The notes under the pieces were generated by a model. It searched no databases. It worked only from the letters and a program-made list of their open reading frames with translations, and had not been told where the DNA came from. Source: Meiothermus sp. (lineage in GTDB: Bacteria > Deinococcota > Deinococci > Deinococcales > Thermaceae). From it: a stretch of 64,000 bases of DNA. Made by a program: the position numbers and the translations under genes. The DNA lies in assembly GCA_026004095.1 (NCBI GenBank), contig BPIL01000007.1, forward strand, positions 62,001 to 126,000, written 5' to 3'. Shown one piece after another: positions 49,507-60,022 of the stretch. The stretch's first letter is position 1. The number at the start of each line of letters is the position of its first letter.

Positions 49507-50172
49507 ATGAGCCTCGAGGCCCTCTACACCCAGCTCACGGCCTGCCGGGCCTGCCCCCGGCTGGTGGCCTGGCGGGAGCAGGTCGGGCGGGAAAAACGCG
49601 CGGCATTCCGCAACACCCCGTACTGGGCCAAACCCGTGCCGGGCTTTGGCGACCCCAGGGCCCGGATTTTGATCTTTGGGCTGGCCCCCGGCGCCCACGG
49701 CTCCAACCGCACCGGGCGGCCTTTTACCGGCGATGCCTCGGGTGATTTTCTGTACCCCGCCCTCTACCAGGCTGGGCTGGCCAGCCAGCCCACCTCGAGC
49801 CATCCGGGCGATGGGCTCAGGCTCGAGGGGGTCTACATCACCGCGGCGGTGCGCTGCGCCCCACCCCAAAACAAGCCCACCCCGCTCGAACTCCGCACCT
49901 GCGCAGACTGGACAGCCCAGGAACTGGCCCTCTTACCCCACCTCCGGGTCTACCTGGCCCTGGGCCAGATCGCCCACCAGGCCCTGCTGGCATACCACGG
50001 CCTGCCCAGGGCCCCCCACCCCTTCCGGCACGGCAGCGAGTATCAAGTGGGGGAGCGGGTTCTGCTCAGCTCCTACCACGTGAGCCGCCAGAACACCCAG
50101 ACCGGTAAGCTAACCAGGCCGATGTTCAAGGCCATCCTCGAGCGGGCCAAGGCGCTGGCCGAGATCGGGTAA
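49507..50172 (+). CDS. udgB: Uracil-DNA glycosylase, family 5 (UDGb)
   Basis: Excises uracil and deaminated purines from DNA. 221 residues. Motif 1 is GLAPGAHGSNRTG (58-70), which lacks the usual catalytic Asp/Asn, the mark of family 5. Motif 2 is HVSRQNTQTG with His191. Cys13, Cys16, Cys117 and Cys132 form the 4Fe-4S site. It matches the Thermus UDGB type. Spontaneous deamination is faster in thermophiles, which fits its presence here. Single gene with its own upstream spacer. Confidence 0.95.
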   Translation: MSLEALYTQLTACRACPRLVAWREQVGREKRAAFRNTPYWAKPVPGFGDPRARILIFGLAPGAHGSNRTGRPFTGDASGDFLYPALYQAGLASQPTSSHPGDGLRLEGVYITAAVRCAPPQNKPTPLELRTCADWTAQELALLPHLRVYLALGQIAHQALLAYHGLPRAPHPFRHGSEYQVGERVLLSSYHVSRQNTQTGKLTRPMFKAILERAKALAEIG

Positions 50173-50198
50173 AAAGTGGTGCCCCTGCGAAAGACCGG

Positions 50199-50849
50199 CT
50201 AGCTTTCTACCTGCTTGCTGTACAAGAAATCGTAGAGCAAAGCCGCCAACCCAGCCCCCACCAGCGGGCCCACCCAGTAGACCCAGTGGGCTGCCCACTC
50301 CCCACCGATGATGGCCGGGCCCAGTACCCGCGCCGGATTCATGGCCGCCCCAGAGATGGCCCCACCGGCCAGGATGCCCATGGTGACGGCCAGGCCGATC
50401 GCCAGTCCGGCAAAGCTAAAGTTATTGAAGACCGCCGAACCAAAGATAACCGAGACCAGGAAAAAAGTCAGGAATATCTCCATCATGAGGGCCTGGATGG
50501 CGGTGTGGTTCGCCCCCGGGGTCGGGGTTCCGTCGGCCACCGCGCCTCCACCGTACAAAGCCCCTATGAAGAAGGCCGCGAGCAGCCCTCCCAGCAACTG
50601 GGCCACCCAGTAGCCCAGCGCGCCCAGTGGGGCCATGCGCCCGGTAAGGAGCATGGCAAAGGTTACGGCGGGGTTAAAGTGCGCCCCCGAAACAGCCCGC
50701 AGCGCCACCACCGAAAGGCCTACAGCCAGGCCCGGGGCCAGGGCCACCACCATCCAGTCATCCCCCTGGGTGGCCGCAATAGCCCCAACCGCCACAAAAC
50801 ACATGGCAAACACCCCTAAAAACTCTGCCACAAGGGCGCGCAAGTTCAT
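50199..50849 (-). CDS. MIP-family aquaporin/glycerol channel
   Basis: 216 residues from ATG 50849 (GGGAGG ribosome site); the open frame runs on upstream but that part overlaps other genes. Six helices and two NPA loops (HFNPAVT at 59-61 and AAMNPAR at 171-173, with the filter arginine 174). In helix 5 the position usually held by His in AqpZ seems to be a small or aliphatic residue (TMGILAGG), more like archaeal AqpM, which passes some glycerol or CO2. Substrate is therefore open. Confidence 0.92.
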   Translation of the reverse strand: MNLRALVAEFLGVFAMCFVAVGAIAATQGDDWMVVALAPGLAVGLSVVALRAVSGAHFNPAVTFAMLLTGRMAPLGALGYWVAQLLGGLLAAFFIGALYGGGAVADGTPTPGANHTAIQALMMEIFLTFFLVSVIFGSAVFNNFSFAGLAIGLAVTMGILAGGAISGAAMNPARVLGPAIIGGEWAAHWVYWVGPLVGAGLAALLYDFLYSKQVES

Positions 50850-50945
50850 GTTTTCCTCCCGCTCATACGTTACCCCAGCCCGCCAACTTCTCACAATTGG
50901 CCGAATTTGACAATCAAGCTGGGCTTGTGTGCGTAGGATAAATCC

Positions 50946-51403
50946 GTGTGGTTGCGGCTTAAGCGTTTGTATAAAGCCTTCGTCCCAGCCCAGGCCCAGC
51001 CGGACGACGCCTGGGCGCTGGCCGAGCTGAGCCTCGAGGAGGCCCCCCTGTACAAAGCCATGGACGCGCGCGACCGCGAGCACGCCGTGCGGGTAGCCAA
51101 AAGGCTGCTGGAGCGCTACCCGGACGCCCCCAGCTATGCCGTGCGGGCCGCCCTGCTGCACGACTGCGGCAAAGCCCTGCGGCCCTACCGTCCTCTGGAA
51201 CGCATCCTGACCGGGCTCATAAGCCTGGATGTGCCGATTGAGCCGCTGCACCAGGGGTGGCGGGGGGCCTGGCAGATTCGCCAGCACCACCCCGAGTACG
51301 GGGCTATGCGCATCCTCGAGCCCCAGGTGGCCCAGATTGTGCGGGAGCACCACCAGCCGGTGAGCCTGTGGGCTAAGCGGTTACACGAAGTAGACGAAGA
51401 GTT

Positions 51404-51407
<4 letters not shown>
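50946..51407 (+). CDS. Small HD-domain phosphohydrolase-like protein
   Basis: 153 residues from GTG 50946. HD metal site: EHAVRV, LLHDCGK and paired histidines QHHPEYGA and EHHQPV. Single-domain HD proteins of this size often hydrolyse nucleotides or phosphate esters, but the substrate is unknown. Its stop overlaps that of the convergent P5CDH gene by 4 bases. A perfect TTGACA lies upstream (50907-50912) without a properly spaced -10. Confidence 0.85.
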
Positions 51408-52951
<1,544 letters not shown>

Positions 52952-53010
52952 ACTTGCTCCTTTCAGTTAGGTTACAATAGGGCGTTCGCGATACCCGGGA
53001 TTGAACATAC

Positions 53011-53934
53011 CTACCCCTGGATCAGGCTGCGCGCCACGAACAAAAGGTTCTCGGGGCGCTCGGCGATGCGGCGCGAGAAATAGGGATACCAGTCGGTGCC
53101 GTAGGGCACGTAGGCCCGCACGGTATAGCCCTCGGCGGCCAGCTTTTTCTGCTCGTCGCGGCGCACCCCATAAAGCAGTTGAAACTCGAAGCGATCCGGC
53201 CCGATGCCCATCTGTGCCGTCCAGCGTTTCATCTCCTGGATGATCCGGGGGTCGTGGCTGGCGATGGCCGTGTAGAGGCCGTTTTCCAGGGCTTTCTTGC
53301 ACAGCAGCACAAACTGGGCGTCCACCAGGCGCTTATCCTGGAAGGCCACCTCGGGGGGTTCTTTGTAGGCGCCCTTCACGATGCGCACCGGCGCTTTAAG
53401 GGGTATCAGGGCCTGCAGGTCTTGCTCGGTGCGCTTCAGGTAGCTTTGCAGCACCACCCCCACGTTTTCGAAGCCGGCCTCGCGCAACCGCCGGTACATC
53501 CGCAGTGTGGCGTCTACACGGGGGCTGTCCTCCATGTCCATGCGCACAAAGCAGCCGTGCTGCCGGGCCTCGCTCAGAATCTCCACCATTAACGAAAAAG
53601 CCAGGTCTTCGGAGATATCCAGACCTAGCTGGGTGAGCTTGAGGGCCACATAGCGGGGGTAAGGTCGTTCGCCCAACGCCTGCACCAGCCGGATAATCTC
53701 ACGCTGGAACTGCCGGGCCTGGGCCTCGGAGGTGACCATCTCGCCCAGCAGATCCAGGATGGCGTGAATCCGGTCGCGCTCGAGGGCCTCTACTACCTGG
53801 AGGGCCTCCTCGAGGGTATCCCCGGCGATGAAGCGGCGGGCAAAGTTGCGGCCACGGGTGAGCACCAGTTGCTTGATGCTGGGATTCTGGGCAACGGCCA
53901 GCACAAACGAGCGGTAGCTTTGGTTGAAATCCAT
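53011..53934 (-). CDS. Proline dehydrogenase (monofunctional)
   Basis: FAD enzyme oxidising proline to P5C at the membrane. 307 residues, matching the monofunctional Thermus PRODH. Motifs: [47 protein letters not shown] and the substrate-binding [20 protein letters not shown]. It lies 10 bases after the GntR gene and upstream of P5CDH, so regulator and both enzymes are one unit. Confidence 0.96.
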   Translation of the reverse strand: MDFNQSYRSFVLAVAQNPSIKQLVLTRGRNFARRFIAGDTLEEALQVVEALERDRIHAILDLLGEMVTSEAQARQFQREIIRLVQALGERPYPRYVALKLTQLGLDISEDLAFSLMVEILSEARQHGCFVRMDMEDSPRVDATLRMYRRLREAGFENVGVVLQSYLKRTEQDLQALIPLKAPVRIVKGAYKEPPEVAFQDKRLVDAQFVLLCKKALENGLYTAIASHDPRIIQEMKRWTAQMGIGPDRFEFQLLYGVRRDEQKKLAAEGYTVRAYVPYGTDWYPYFSRRIAERPENLLFVARSLIQG

Positions 53935-53944
53935 AGGGGCTCCT

Positions 53945-54604
53945 CTACTGCCAGGCCTGGGCCTGGAGGCTCTGCATCACCAGGTCGCGAAAGTGGCGCA
54001 CATGGGCCCGGGCGGCCTCGGCGGCCTCGGCTGGGTTGCGGGCCTTGAGCGCCGACAAAATGGCCTGGTGCTGCTGGCGGGTTTTGGGGTGCTGGGAAAG
54101 GGTTTGCTGAAACGAACGGACGAGGGTGAGGCTTGAGCGCAGGTCGGCGTAGATGCGGGCCAGGGTTTTGTTGTGGGCCGCTTCGATCAGGGCGGTGTGA
54201 AAGTCGAAGTCCACCTGCATCTGCTGGGCATAGGCTTCCTTGGGCAGGGCCTCCAGCACCTGAAGCAGCCGCTCCAGCCGATCCAGTTCGGCCTCGGTGG
54301 CGTTTTGCGCCGCCAGGGCCGCCGCCTCGCCCTCGAGCAGGGCCCGCACATCGTAGACCTCGCGCACCTCCTCGGCCGAGAGCACCCGCACCCGCGCCCC
54401 TTTGCCCGGCAGCAGCTCCACCAGCCCCTCCTGGGCCAGGCGCTGCAAGGCCTCGCGCACCGGGGTGCGGCTGATGCCCAGTTCCTGCGCCAGCCCCGGC
54501 TCGGAGATGCGCGCCCCGGGCAGCAGGGAACCCGTCAGGATGGCCCCCCGCAGGTGGCTGTAGGCGGCTTCCCGCACCGAGTGGGGTCGCTGAAACTGGG
54601 CCAT
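53945..54604 (-). CDS. GntR-family regulator (FCD type), likely controlling proline catabolism
   Basis: 219 residues: winged helix (about 10-75, [24 protein letters not shown]) and the helical FCD ligand-binding domain with its metal-ligand pattern ([14 protein letters not shown]...). First gene of the operon with PRODH and P5CDH. A perfect palindrome typical of GntR operators lies over its own -10 box, so autoregulation and control of the operon are likely. Effector (proline, P5C, glutamate or another acid) is unknown. The ATG is 11 bases past the -10 box: a near-leaderless start. Confidence 0.93.
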   Translation of the reverse strand: MAQFQRPHSVREAAYSHLRGAILTGSLLPGARISEPGLAQELGISRTPVREALQRLAQEGLVELLPGKGARVRVLSAEEVREVYDVRALLEGEAAALAAQNATEAELDRLERLLQVLEALPKEAYAQQMQVDFDFHTALIEAAHNKTLARIYADLRSSLTLVRSFQQTLSQHPKTRQQHQAILSALKARNPAEAAEAARAHVRHFRDLVMQSLQAQAWQ

Positions 54605-54608
54605 AAAC

Positions 54609-54623
54609 TGTATACAGTATACA
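54609..54623. promoter_or_regulatory. Palindromic GntR-type operator
   Basis: TGTATAC-A-GTATACA, a perfect 7-base inverted repeat around one base, ends 4 bases before the gntR start codon and covers the -10 box. FCD-type GntR proteins bind sites of the form TNGTNNNACNA or GTATAC; this fits. Bound protein would block the promoter. Confidence 0.7.
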
Positions 54624-54644
54624 TTACAGAACCCCCTGGGTCAA
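54616..54644 (-). promoter_or_regulatory. Promoter of the gntR-PRODH-P5CDH operon
   Basis: On the minus strand TTGACC (54639-54644), exactly 17 bases, TATACT (54616-54621). The start of transcription would fall near 54609, about 5 bases before the ATG at 54604. Confidence 0.75.
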
Positions 54645-54646
54645 AC

Positions 54647-54672
54647 AAAAAAGGGCGGCCCGCAGGCCGCCC
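54647..54672 (-). terminator. Rho-independent terminator of metK
   Basis: On the mRNA an 8 bp stem (GGGCGGCC with GGCCGCCC, 4-base loop) is followed by six T. It lies 18 bases after the metK stop and separates it from the proline operon promoter. Confidence 0.88.
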
Positions 54673-54689
54673 AGAGCAGTTAAAGAGCG

Positions 54690-55865
<1,176 letters not shown>

Positions 55866-55909
55866 CTTAGTCCTCCTTATAGCAGCGGCCAGGCCGCGTC
55901 AACCGAAAG

Positions 55910-55918
55910 AGTATAGCA
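55910..55918 (-). promoter_or_regulatory. Extended -10 promoter of metK
   Basis: TGCTATACT on the minus strand (TG one base before TATACT, 55910-55915) is an extended -10 element; no good -35 is visible 17 bases upstream. Transcription would start near 55903. Confidence 0.45.
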
Positions 55919-55945
55919 CCCCACTCTTCCGTTCGACGAAAAAGG

Positions 55946-58537
55946 TCAGGCCGAACCCACCCGGCTGGCGATCAGCTCGATAAAAGCCTCCACAACGGCC
56001 GCATCGAGGGTCTGCCCCGCCTGCCGCCGCAGCTCGCACAGTGCGTCCTCACAGCACCAGGCGGCTTTATAGGGCCGGGGGTGAATCAGGGCATCGTAGA
56101 CATCCACCACAGCAAACAAGCGGGCCTCGAGGGGAATTTCCTCGCGGGTCAGACCAAAGGGATAACCGGAGCCGTCCACGCGTTCGTGGTGGTAACGCAC
56201 GATATTCCGGGCCGTCTGCGACAAGAAGCCCAGGTGCTCCAGCATGCCAAAGCCAATATCGCAGTGGCTTTGCATGATGCGCCACTCGGCATCGCTGAGG
56301 GTTCCAGGCTTGAGCAGAATTGAGTCGGGGATGGCCAGCTTGCCCAGGTCGTGCAGGTAAGCCCCCATGCGCAACCCCTCGAGGTCGGGGAAGCCCAGGC
56401 GCTGCCCCAGGGCCACGGTCAGGGCCACCACCCGGTCGGTGTGGCCTTTGGTCTCGAGGTCGCGCAGCTCCAGGCCCAGGCCCAGGGCCCGCAAGGCATC
56501 CTCGCGGGTGCGGGTAATCTCCTCGAGGTGGGCTGCCCGTTCCAGGGCTCGCTCGAGCCGCCGGGCCACCGCCTCCAAAAGCGCCAGGTGCTCCTCAAAG
56601 ATGTGGGCCTTGTGGTCGAAGCTGGCCAGGGTGAGGGCCCCATACGGCTCATCTCGTAAAAACAAAGGGGCGGTCAACAGGGTTCTTAACTTGTAAACCT
56701 TCAGCTCCGGCCAGGCCCCTTCCCAGTCCTGGTAGTCCTCGATGCGCTGCACCTTACCGCTGGCCAGGGCCTTACCCATAAACCCCTGGCCCAGGGTAAC
56801 GGGCAGTTTGGAGAAGTGCTGTAAGCGCCCCTCCCCGGCCCGCTCATGCCCCAAAACCAGCCGCATCCAACCCCGGCCCTGGCTTGCATCCTGCAGTTCC
56901 AGGCGAAAAAAGCCACCGGCAGAAAGCCCCGTAAGATCGATCAGCGTCTCCAGGGCCCGCTGGGCCATACGGGTGGGTTCGTCCAGGGTCTCGAGGTCGG
57001 AGGACATCTGCACCAGCCTGCGGTAGCGCTCGGCCTCTCGGTTGGCCCGCTCGAGGGCCTGCAAGCGTGAAAGCAACACCCCAGCCACCTTAGCCAGCGC
57101 CTCCAGCGCATAGCGATCCTGGGGGTGTATCTGCCCACCCGCCCCGGCCGTATCCACCGAGAGCACACCCACCAACCGGCCTTCAGGATCGCCCAGGGGC
57201 ACCCCCAGGTAGGCCGCCGGAACCCGCTGGCCCGAAGCATACACAGCCTTGGGATCACCGGAGGCATCCGGTAAATACAGGGGGCTGCGCTGCTCCATCA
57301 CCCGCCAGGCCAGCCCTTCATTCCGCTTGATTCGGATACCTGCCGCCTTTTCGGCCGCATAGCCCGCCGCTGCCACCACCTCGAGCACATCTGCTTTGGG
57401 CCGGTACAGCGTGACCAGGCTGGTGGAAGCCCCGGTCTGCTCCAGGGCCTCCCGCACGATAAGCTGTAGCAGTTCTTCGGTGGTTTGCGCGGCTGTCAGG
57501 CGCTGGCTGGCCCGGGTCAGACGCTGCAGCCGAGCCAGCTCGCGCTGCTGGGCCGCCTGCGCCTGCAAGCGGGCCAGCACCTGGCCGGCCCCACGGCCGA
57601 AGGCCTCGAGCACCGGCATATCCTCCGCTTCGAAGGGGGTCTCCGCGTAGGCCACCACCACCCCGAAGCCCTCCCCCTGGGCATCCTGGAGGGGGATAAA
57701 AGCGGCGTACTCCTGAGACCTGGCCGGCACCGCGAATTTGGGGCCGGCATCCTCGAGGCGCAACATCTGCACCCGGCGCTCCTCGAGGGCCGCCCAGGAG
57801 ATCCCCTGGCCTTTGGGAAGCGAGAAGCCTAGCGCTTCCTTCCAGTTGATGGCGGCCTGCACCCTTAACTCGTTGCCCTCCCGACGCAGCGCCACTGCGC
57901 GCTCCGCTCCCAGGATTTCCATTACCAGGCGGGGCAGGGCCTGCCAGAGCAGGTTCACCTCGTGAAAAGCAGACAGCACCTCCAGCACCCGGGCCAGGCG
58001 TTCTTCGCGCTCGAGGCGGGCCTGGGTATTCTGACGCTCTTTGAGGATTTGCAAAACGACGCCCAGACTAAGCGCCAGCTCCCGGGCCAGCGATACCGCC
58101 TCCGGCGGAAAGGGGGTGGCCTCGCGGCGATCCAGGTTGATCCAGGCCTCTACCCTGTTCTGCAGGGGAACGGGAATCTTGAGCAACCAGCACATGCCCT
58201 GCAAGGTCTGGCGATCCCGTGGCAACAAGCCGCTCCGCTCGGCCTGAATCCGAACAGCTCGAGGCCAGCCCGATAAGGCCTCCTCCAGGCTGCCCCCATA
58301 CCAGCGAAGCTCATCTTGCAGGTTCAGGGTATACCCGGGCAGGGGCATATCGTGGCCTCGCATAGCCACAAAGCGGTAGGCGTTTTCCTGGCGCAGCAAA
58401 ACCGAACCGGCCTGGGCCCCCGGGATCAGGCGCATGGCCCCCTCGAGAGCGGCCTTGAGCAAATCCTCCAGGGTGGGGCATCCAACCAGCTCACGCAGTA
58501 GGGCCAGCATGCCCTGATACGAACCGCCCATCCTCAC
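55946..58537 (-). CDS. Multi-GAF HD-GYP domain protein (putative c-di-GMP phosphodiesterase)
   Basis: 863 residues from GTG 58537, or 861 from ATG 58531. Several GAF-type sensor domains fill about residues 10-660 (repeats near 10-150, 180-320, 335-490 and 515-655), joined by coiled-coil linkers. The HD-GYP domain (about 690-863) has HDLGK (His729-Asp730), HHE at about 783-785 and DGSGYP, so the metal site looks complete. No GGDEF domain is present. HD-GYP proteins degrade cyclic di-GMP; the signals sensed by the GAF domains are unknown. Confidence 0.9.
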   Translation of the reverse strand: MRMGGSYQGMLALLRELVGCPTLEDLLKAALEGAMRLIPGAQAGSVLLRQENAYRFVAMRGHDMPLPGYTLNLQDELRWYGGSLEEALSGWPRAVRIQAERSGLLPRDRQTLQGMCWLLKIPVPLQNRVEAWINLDRREATPFPPEAVSLARELALSLGVVLQILKERQNTQARLEREERLARVLEVLSAFHEVNLLWQALPRLVMEILGAERAVALRREGNELRVQAAINWKEALGFSLPKGQGISWAALEERRVQMLRLEDAGPKFAVPARSQEYAAFIPLQDAQGEGFGVVVAYAETPFEAEDMPVLEAFGRGAGQVLARLQAQAAQQRELARLQRLTRASQRLTAAQTTEELLQLIVREALEQTGASTSLVTLYRPKADVLEVVAAAGYAAEKAAGIRIKRNEGLAWRVMEQRSPLYLPDASGDPKAVYASGQRVPAAYLGVPLGDPEGRLVGVLSVDTAGAGGQIHPQDRYALEALAKVAGVLLSRLQALERANREAERYRRLVQMSSDLETLDEPTRMAQRALETLIDLTGLSAGGFFRLELQDASQGRGWMRLVLGHERAGEGRLQHFSKLPVTLGQGFMGKALASGKVQRIEDYQDWEGAWPELKVYKLRTLLTAPLFLRDEPYGALTLASFDHKAHIFEEHLALLEAVARRLERALERAAHLEEITRTREDALRALGLGLELRDLETKGHTDRVVALTVALGQRLGFPDLEGLRMGAYLHDLGKLAIPDSILLKPGTLSDAEWRIMQSHCDIGFGMLEHLGFLSQTARNIVRYHHERVDGSGYPFGLTREEIPLEARLFAVVDVYDALIHPRPYKAAWCCEDALCELRRQAGQTLDAAVVEAFIELIASRVGSA

Positions 58538-58560
58538 ACCAGCCTAGGGCCATATTCAAC

Positions 58561-58576
58561 TTACACCAGTTTACAC
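58561..58576 (-). repeat. 10-base-phased TTACAC direct repeat upstream of the HD-GYP gene
   Basis: TTACAC occurs at 58561-58566 and 58571-58576, exactly one helical turn apart, 24-39 bases upstream of the HD-GYP start. Such phased direct repeats are typical of OmpR-type response-regulator sites; no such regulator gene is nearby. Confidence 0.35.
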
Positions 58577-58628
58577 ATCACAAGCCCGCTCCCTCTGGCT
58601 TTGGTACGGCAGGCGGGTGTGTCTTTTC

Positions 58629-59879
58629 TCAGCGCTGCAGATTCGGCGCCTCGTCCAGGCGGTACTGCCACTCAGCCTCAAAGCTGCGCCCCCAGGGGAA
58701 TCTCAAACCCTCCGGCCGAAGCAGCCCCAGCCCCAGGCGCGGCATGGGTTCGGCTTGCAGGCGCTCAAAAACGTAGCGAGCGGCTTCCTCGGTGAGGGGT
58801 TCGGGAAACCGGGCGCGCACCCACGGGCGCCCGATCTCCCCCCAGAGGTACTCGAGGTAGGCCTGGGCCAGCGCCTGGGCGCGCCGCTCCTGGCACCAAT
58901 CCACAGGGTTTCCGGCCCGCTGGCACAAAGGCGCGGCGAACAGCCCCCCCTGAGCCAGCGCCGCACCCAGGTTGTTGCCAGGGGTTCCCCAGGAAGCATA
59001 CGAGGCCAGTTCTGGGTAGAGACCCAGGGCCATCAGGTAGCGAACCAGCGAGGCATCGCCCCGGTTAACCCGGGCGATATCAGCCAGCGCGACCGGCGCT
59101 TCACGCAAGCCCTGCAACACCGTCAAAACACCCCGCCGGGGGTCACCGCCGCTGTACACCACCAGCACCAGATCGGGCCGGCTTTCCACAGCAACCGCCC
59201 CTGCCGAAGCCAGCAGGCGCGAAACGGTTTCTTGCAAGGGAATCCCCTCGTAGCGGGTGATCTGCTGAGCCGCCTGGGGCTGGTCGTAGAGCACCCGCAC
59301 CCGCACCCCTGGATTCAAGGCTCGTAACAACAACACCTGCCCCGCCTCGTCAGCCCCAGGCCGGGTGGGTATGGGTAGGGTGGCGGCTTCGGCCACCGCC
59401 GGTGAGCCCGGCAAGGCATCGTCCCAGGGCGCTTCGACGTATGCAAAACCACCCCCCAGACTGCGCAGCAGATCCAGGTTGCGCGTCCGGTGGGCGGCGT
59501 CGGGGTGGCGCGGAATCACCCCAAAAGCCAGCACCCGCCCACCCGTGCGGGCCTGCCAGCGGTGCAGGGCCTCGAGGCGGCGCTGAGCCTCCTCCAGCGG
59601 GAGGGCCGAACTGCGACTCTGCACCAGGCCGCCATACACCAGGGCATCCAGGCTGGCCACCAGGGTATGGCCGGTCTGTTCCTGCAACCAGCCCCAGAGC
59701 GCCTCCGAGCTCACCCCCTGGCGCCCCTGGTAGAGCGCTCGAGGTGGGCAGCGCACCACCTGCCAGGTGCAGGGCGACCAGTTGGGGGGTCGGTCGTCAA
59801 GGGGTAGATAGAGGGTTCCACCCGGAAAAGCCCAGCCAAGCGATACAAGAACAAAAGCAAGCAGCGAGGCCCATCGCAT
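58629..59879 (-). CDS. DUF4127 family exported protein
   Basis: 416 residues from ATG 59879 (MRWASLLAFVLVSLGWAFPGG), a signal peptide cleaved near residue 18. The DUF4127 signatures are visible: LPLDDRPPNW at the N-terminus and YASWGTPGNNLGAALAQG later. The family occurs in Firmicutes and Deinococcus-Thermus and has no proven activity; a conserved Asp/His-rich face (FGVIPRHPDAAH) suggests a metal-dependent hydrolase. The frame extends to 59993 but without a signal peptide or ribosome site. Downstream of the 5'-nucleotidase gene, same strand, 143 bases apart. Confidence 0.85.
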   Translation of the reverse strand: MRWASLLAFVLVSLGWAFPGGTLYLPLDDRPPNWSPCTWQVVRCPPRALYQGRQGVSSEALWGWLQEQTGHTLVASLDALVYGGLVQSRSSALPLEEAQRRLEALHRWQARTGGRVLAFGVIPRHPDAAHRTRNLDLLRSLGGGFAYVEAPWDDALPGSPAVAEAATLPIPTRPGADEAGQVLLLRALNPGVRVRVLYDQPQAAQQITRYEGIPLQETVSRLLASAGAVAVESRPDLVLVVYSGGDPRRGVLTVLQGLREAPVALADIARVNRGDASLVRYLMALGLYPELASYASWGTPGNNLGAALAQGGLFAAPLCQRAGNPVDWCQERRAQALAQAYLEYLWGEIGRPWVRARFPEPLTEEAARYVFERLQAEPMPRLGLGLLRPEGLRFPWGRSFEAEWQYRLDEAPNLQR

Positions 59880-60022
59880 CAGGCTATGGTAAGGCAGGTT
59901 GGTGAGGAAAATAGCAGGGGCCAGATAACTGCCCCCGTCAATGACCCAAACACGCCGGTGAAGGGCGGGCTGGGGTGGATGGCCTCCCCTCACCCCAGCA
60001 CCCTAACCCTGGATTTTAGGTA

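Noticed and set aside
50907-50939. Perfect TTGACA upstream of the HD gene as a promoter
   Set aside because: The nearest -10-like box (TAGGAT) is 21 bases away, outside the working range, so I do not call a promoter.
55866-55903. SAM riboswitch upstream of metK
   Set aside because: The leader is only about 38 bases with one small stem, too short for known SAM riboswitch classes.
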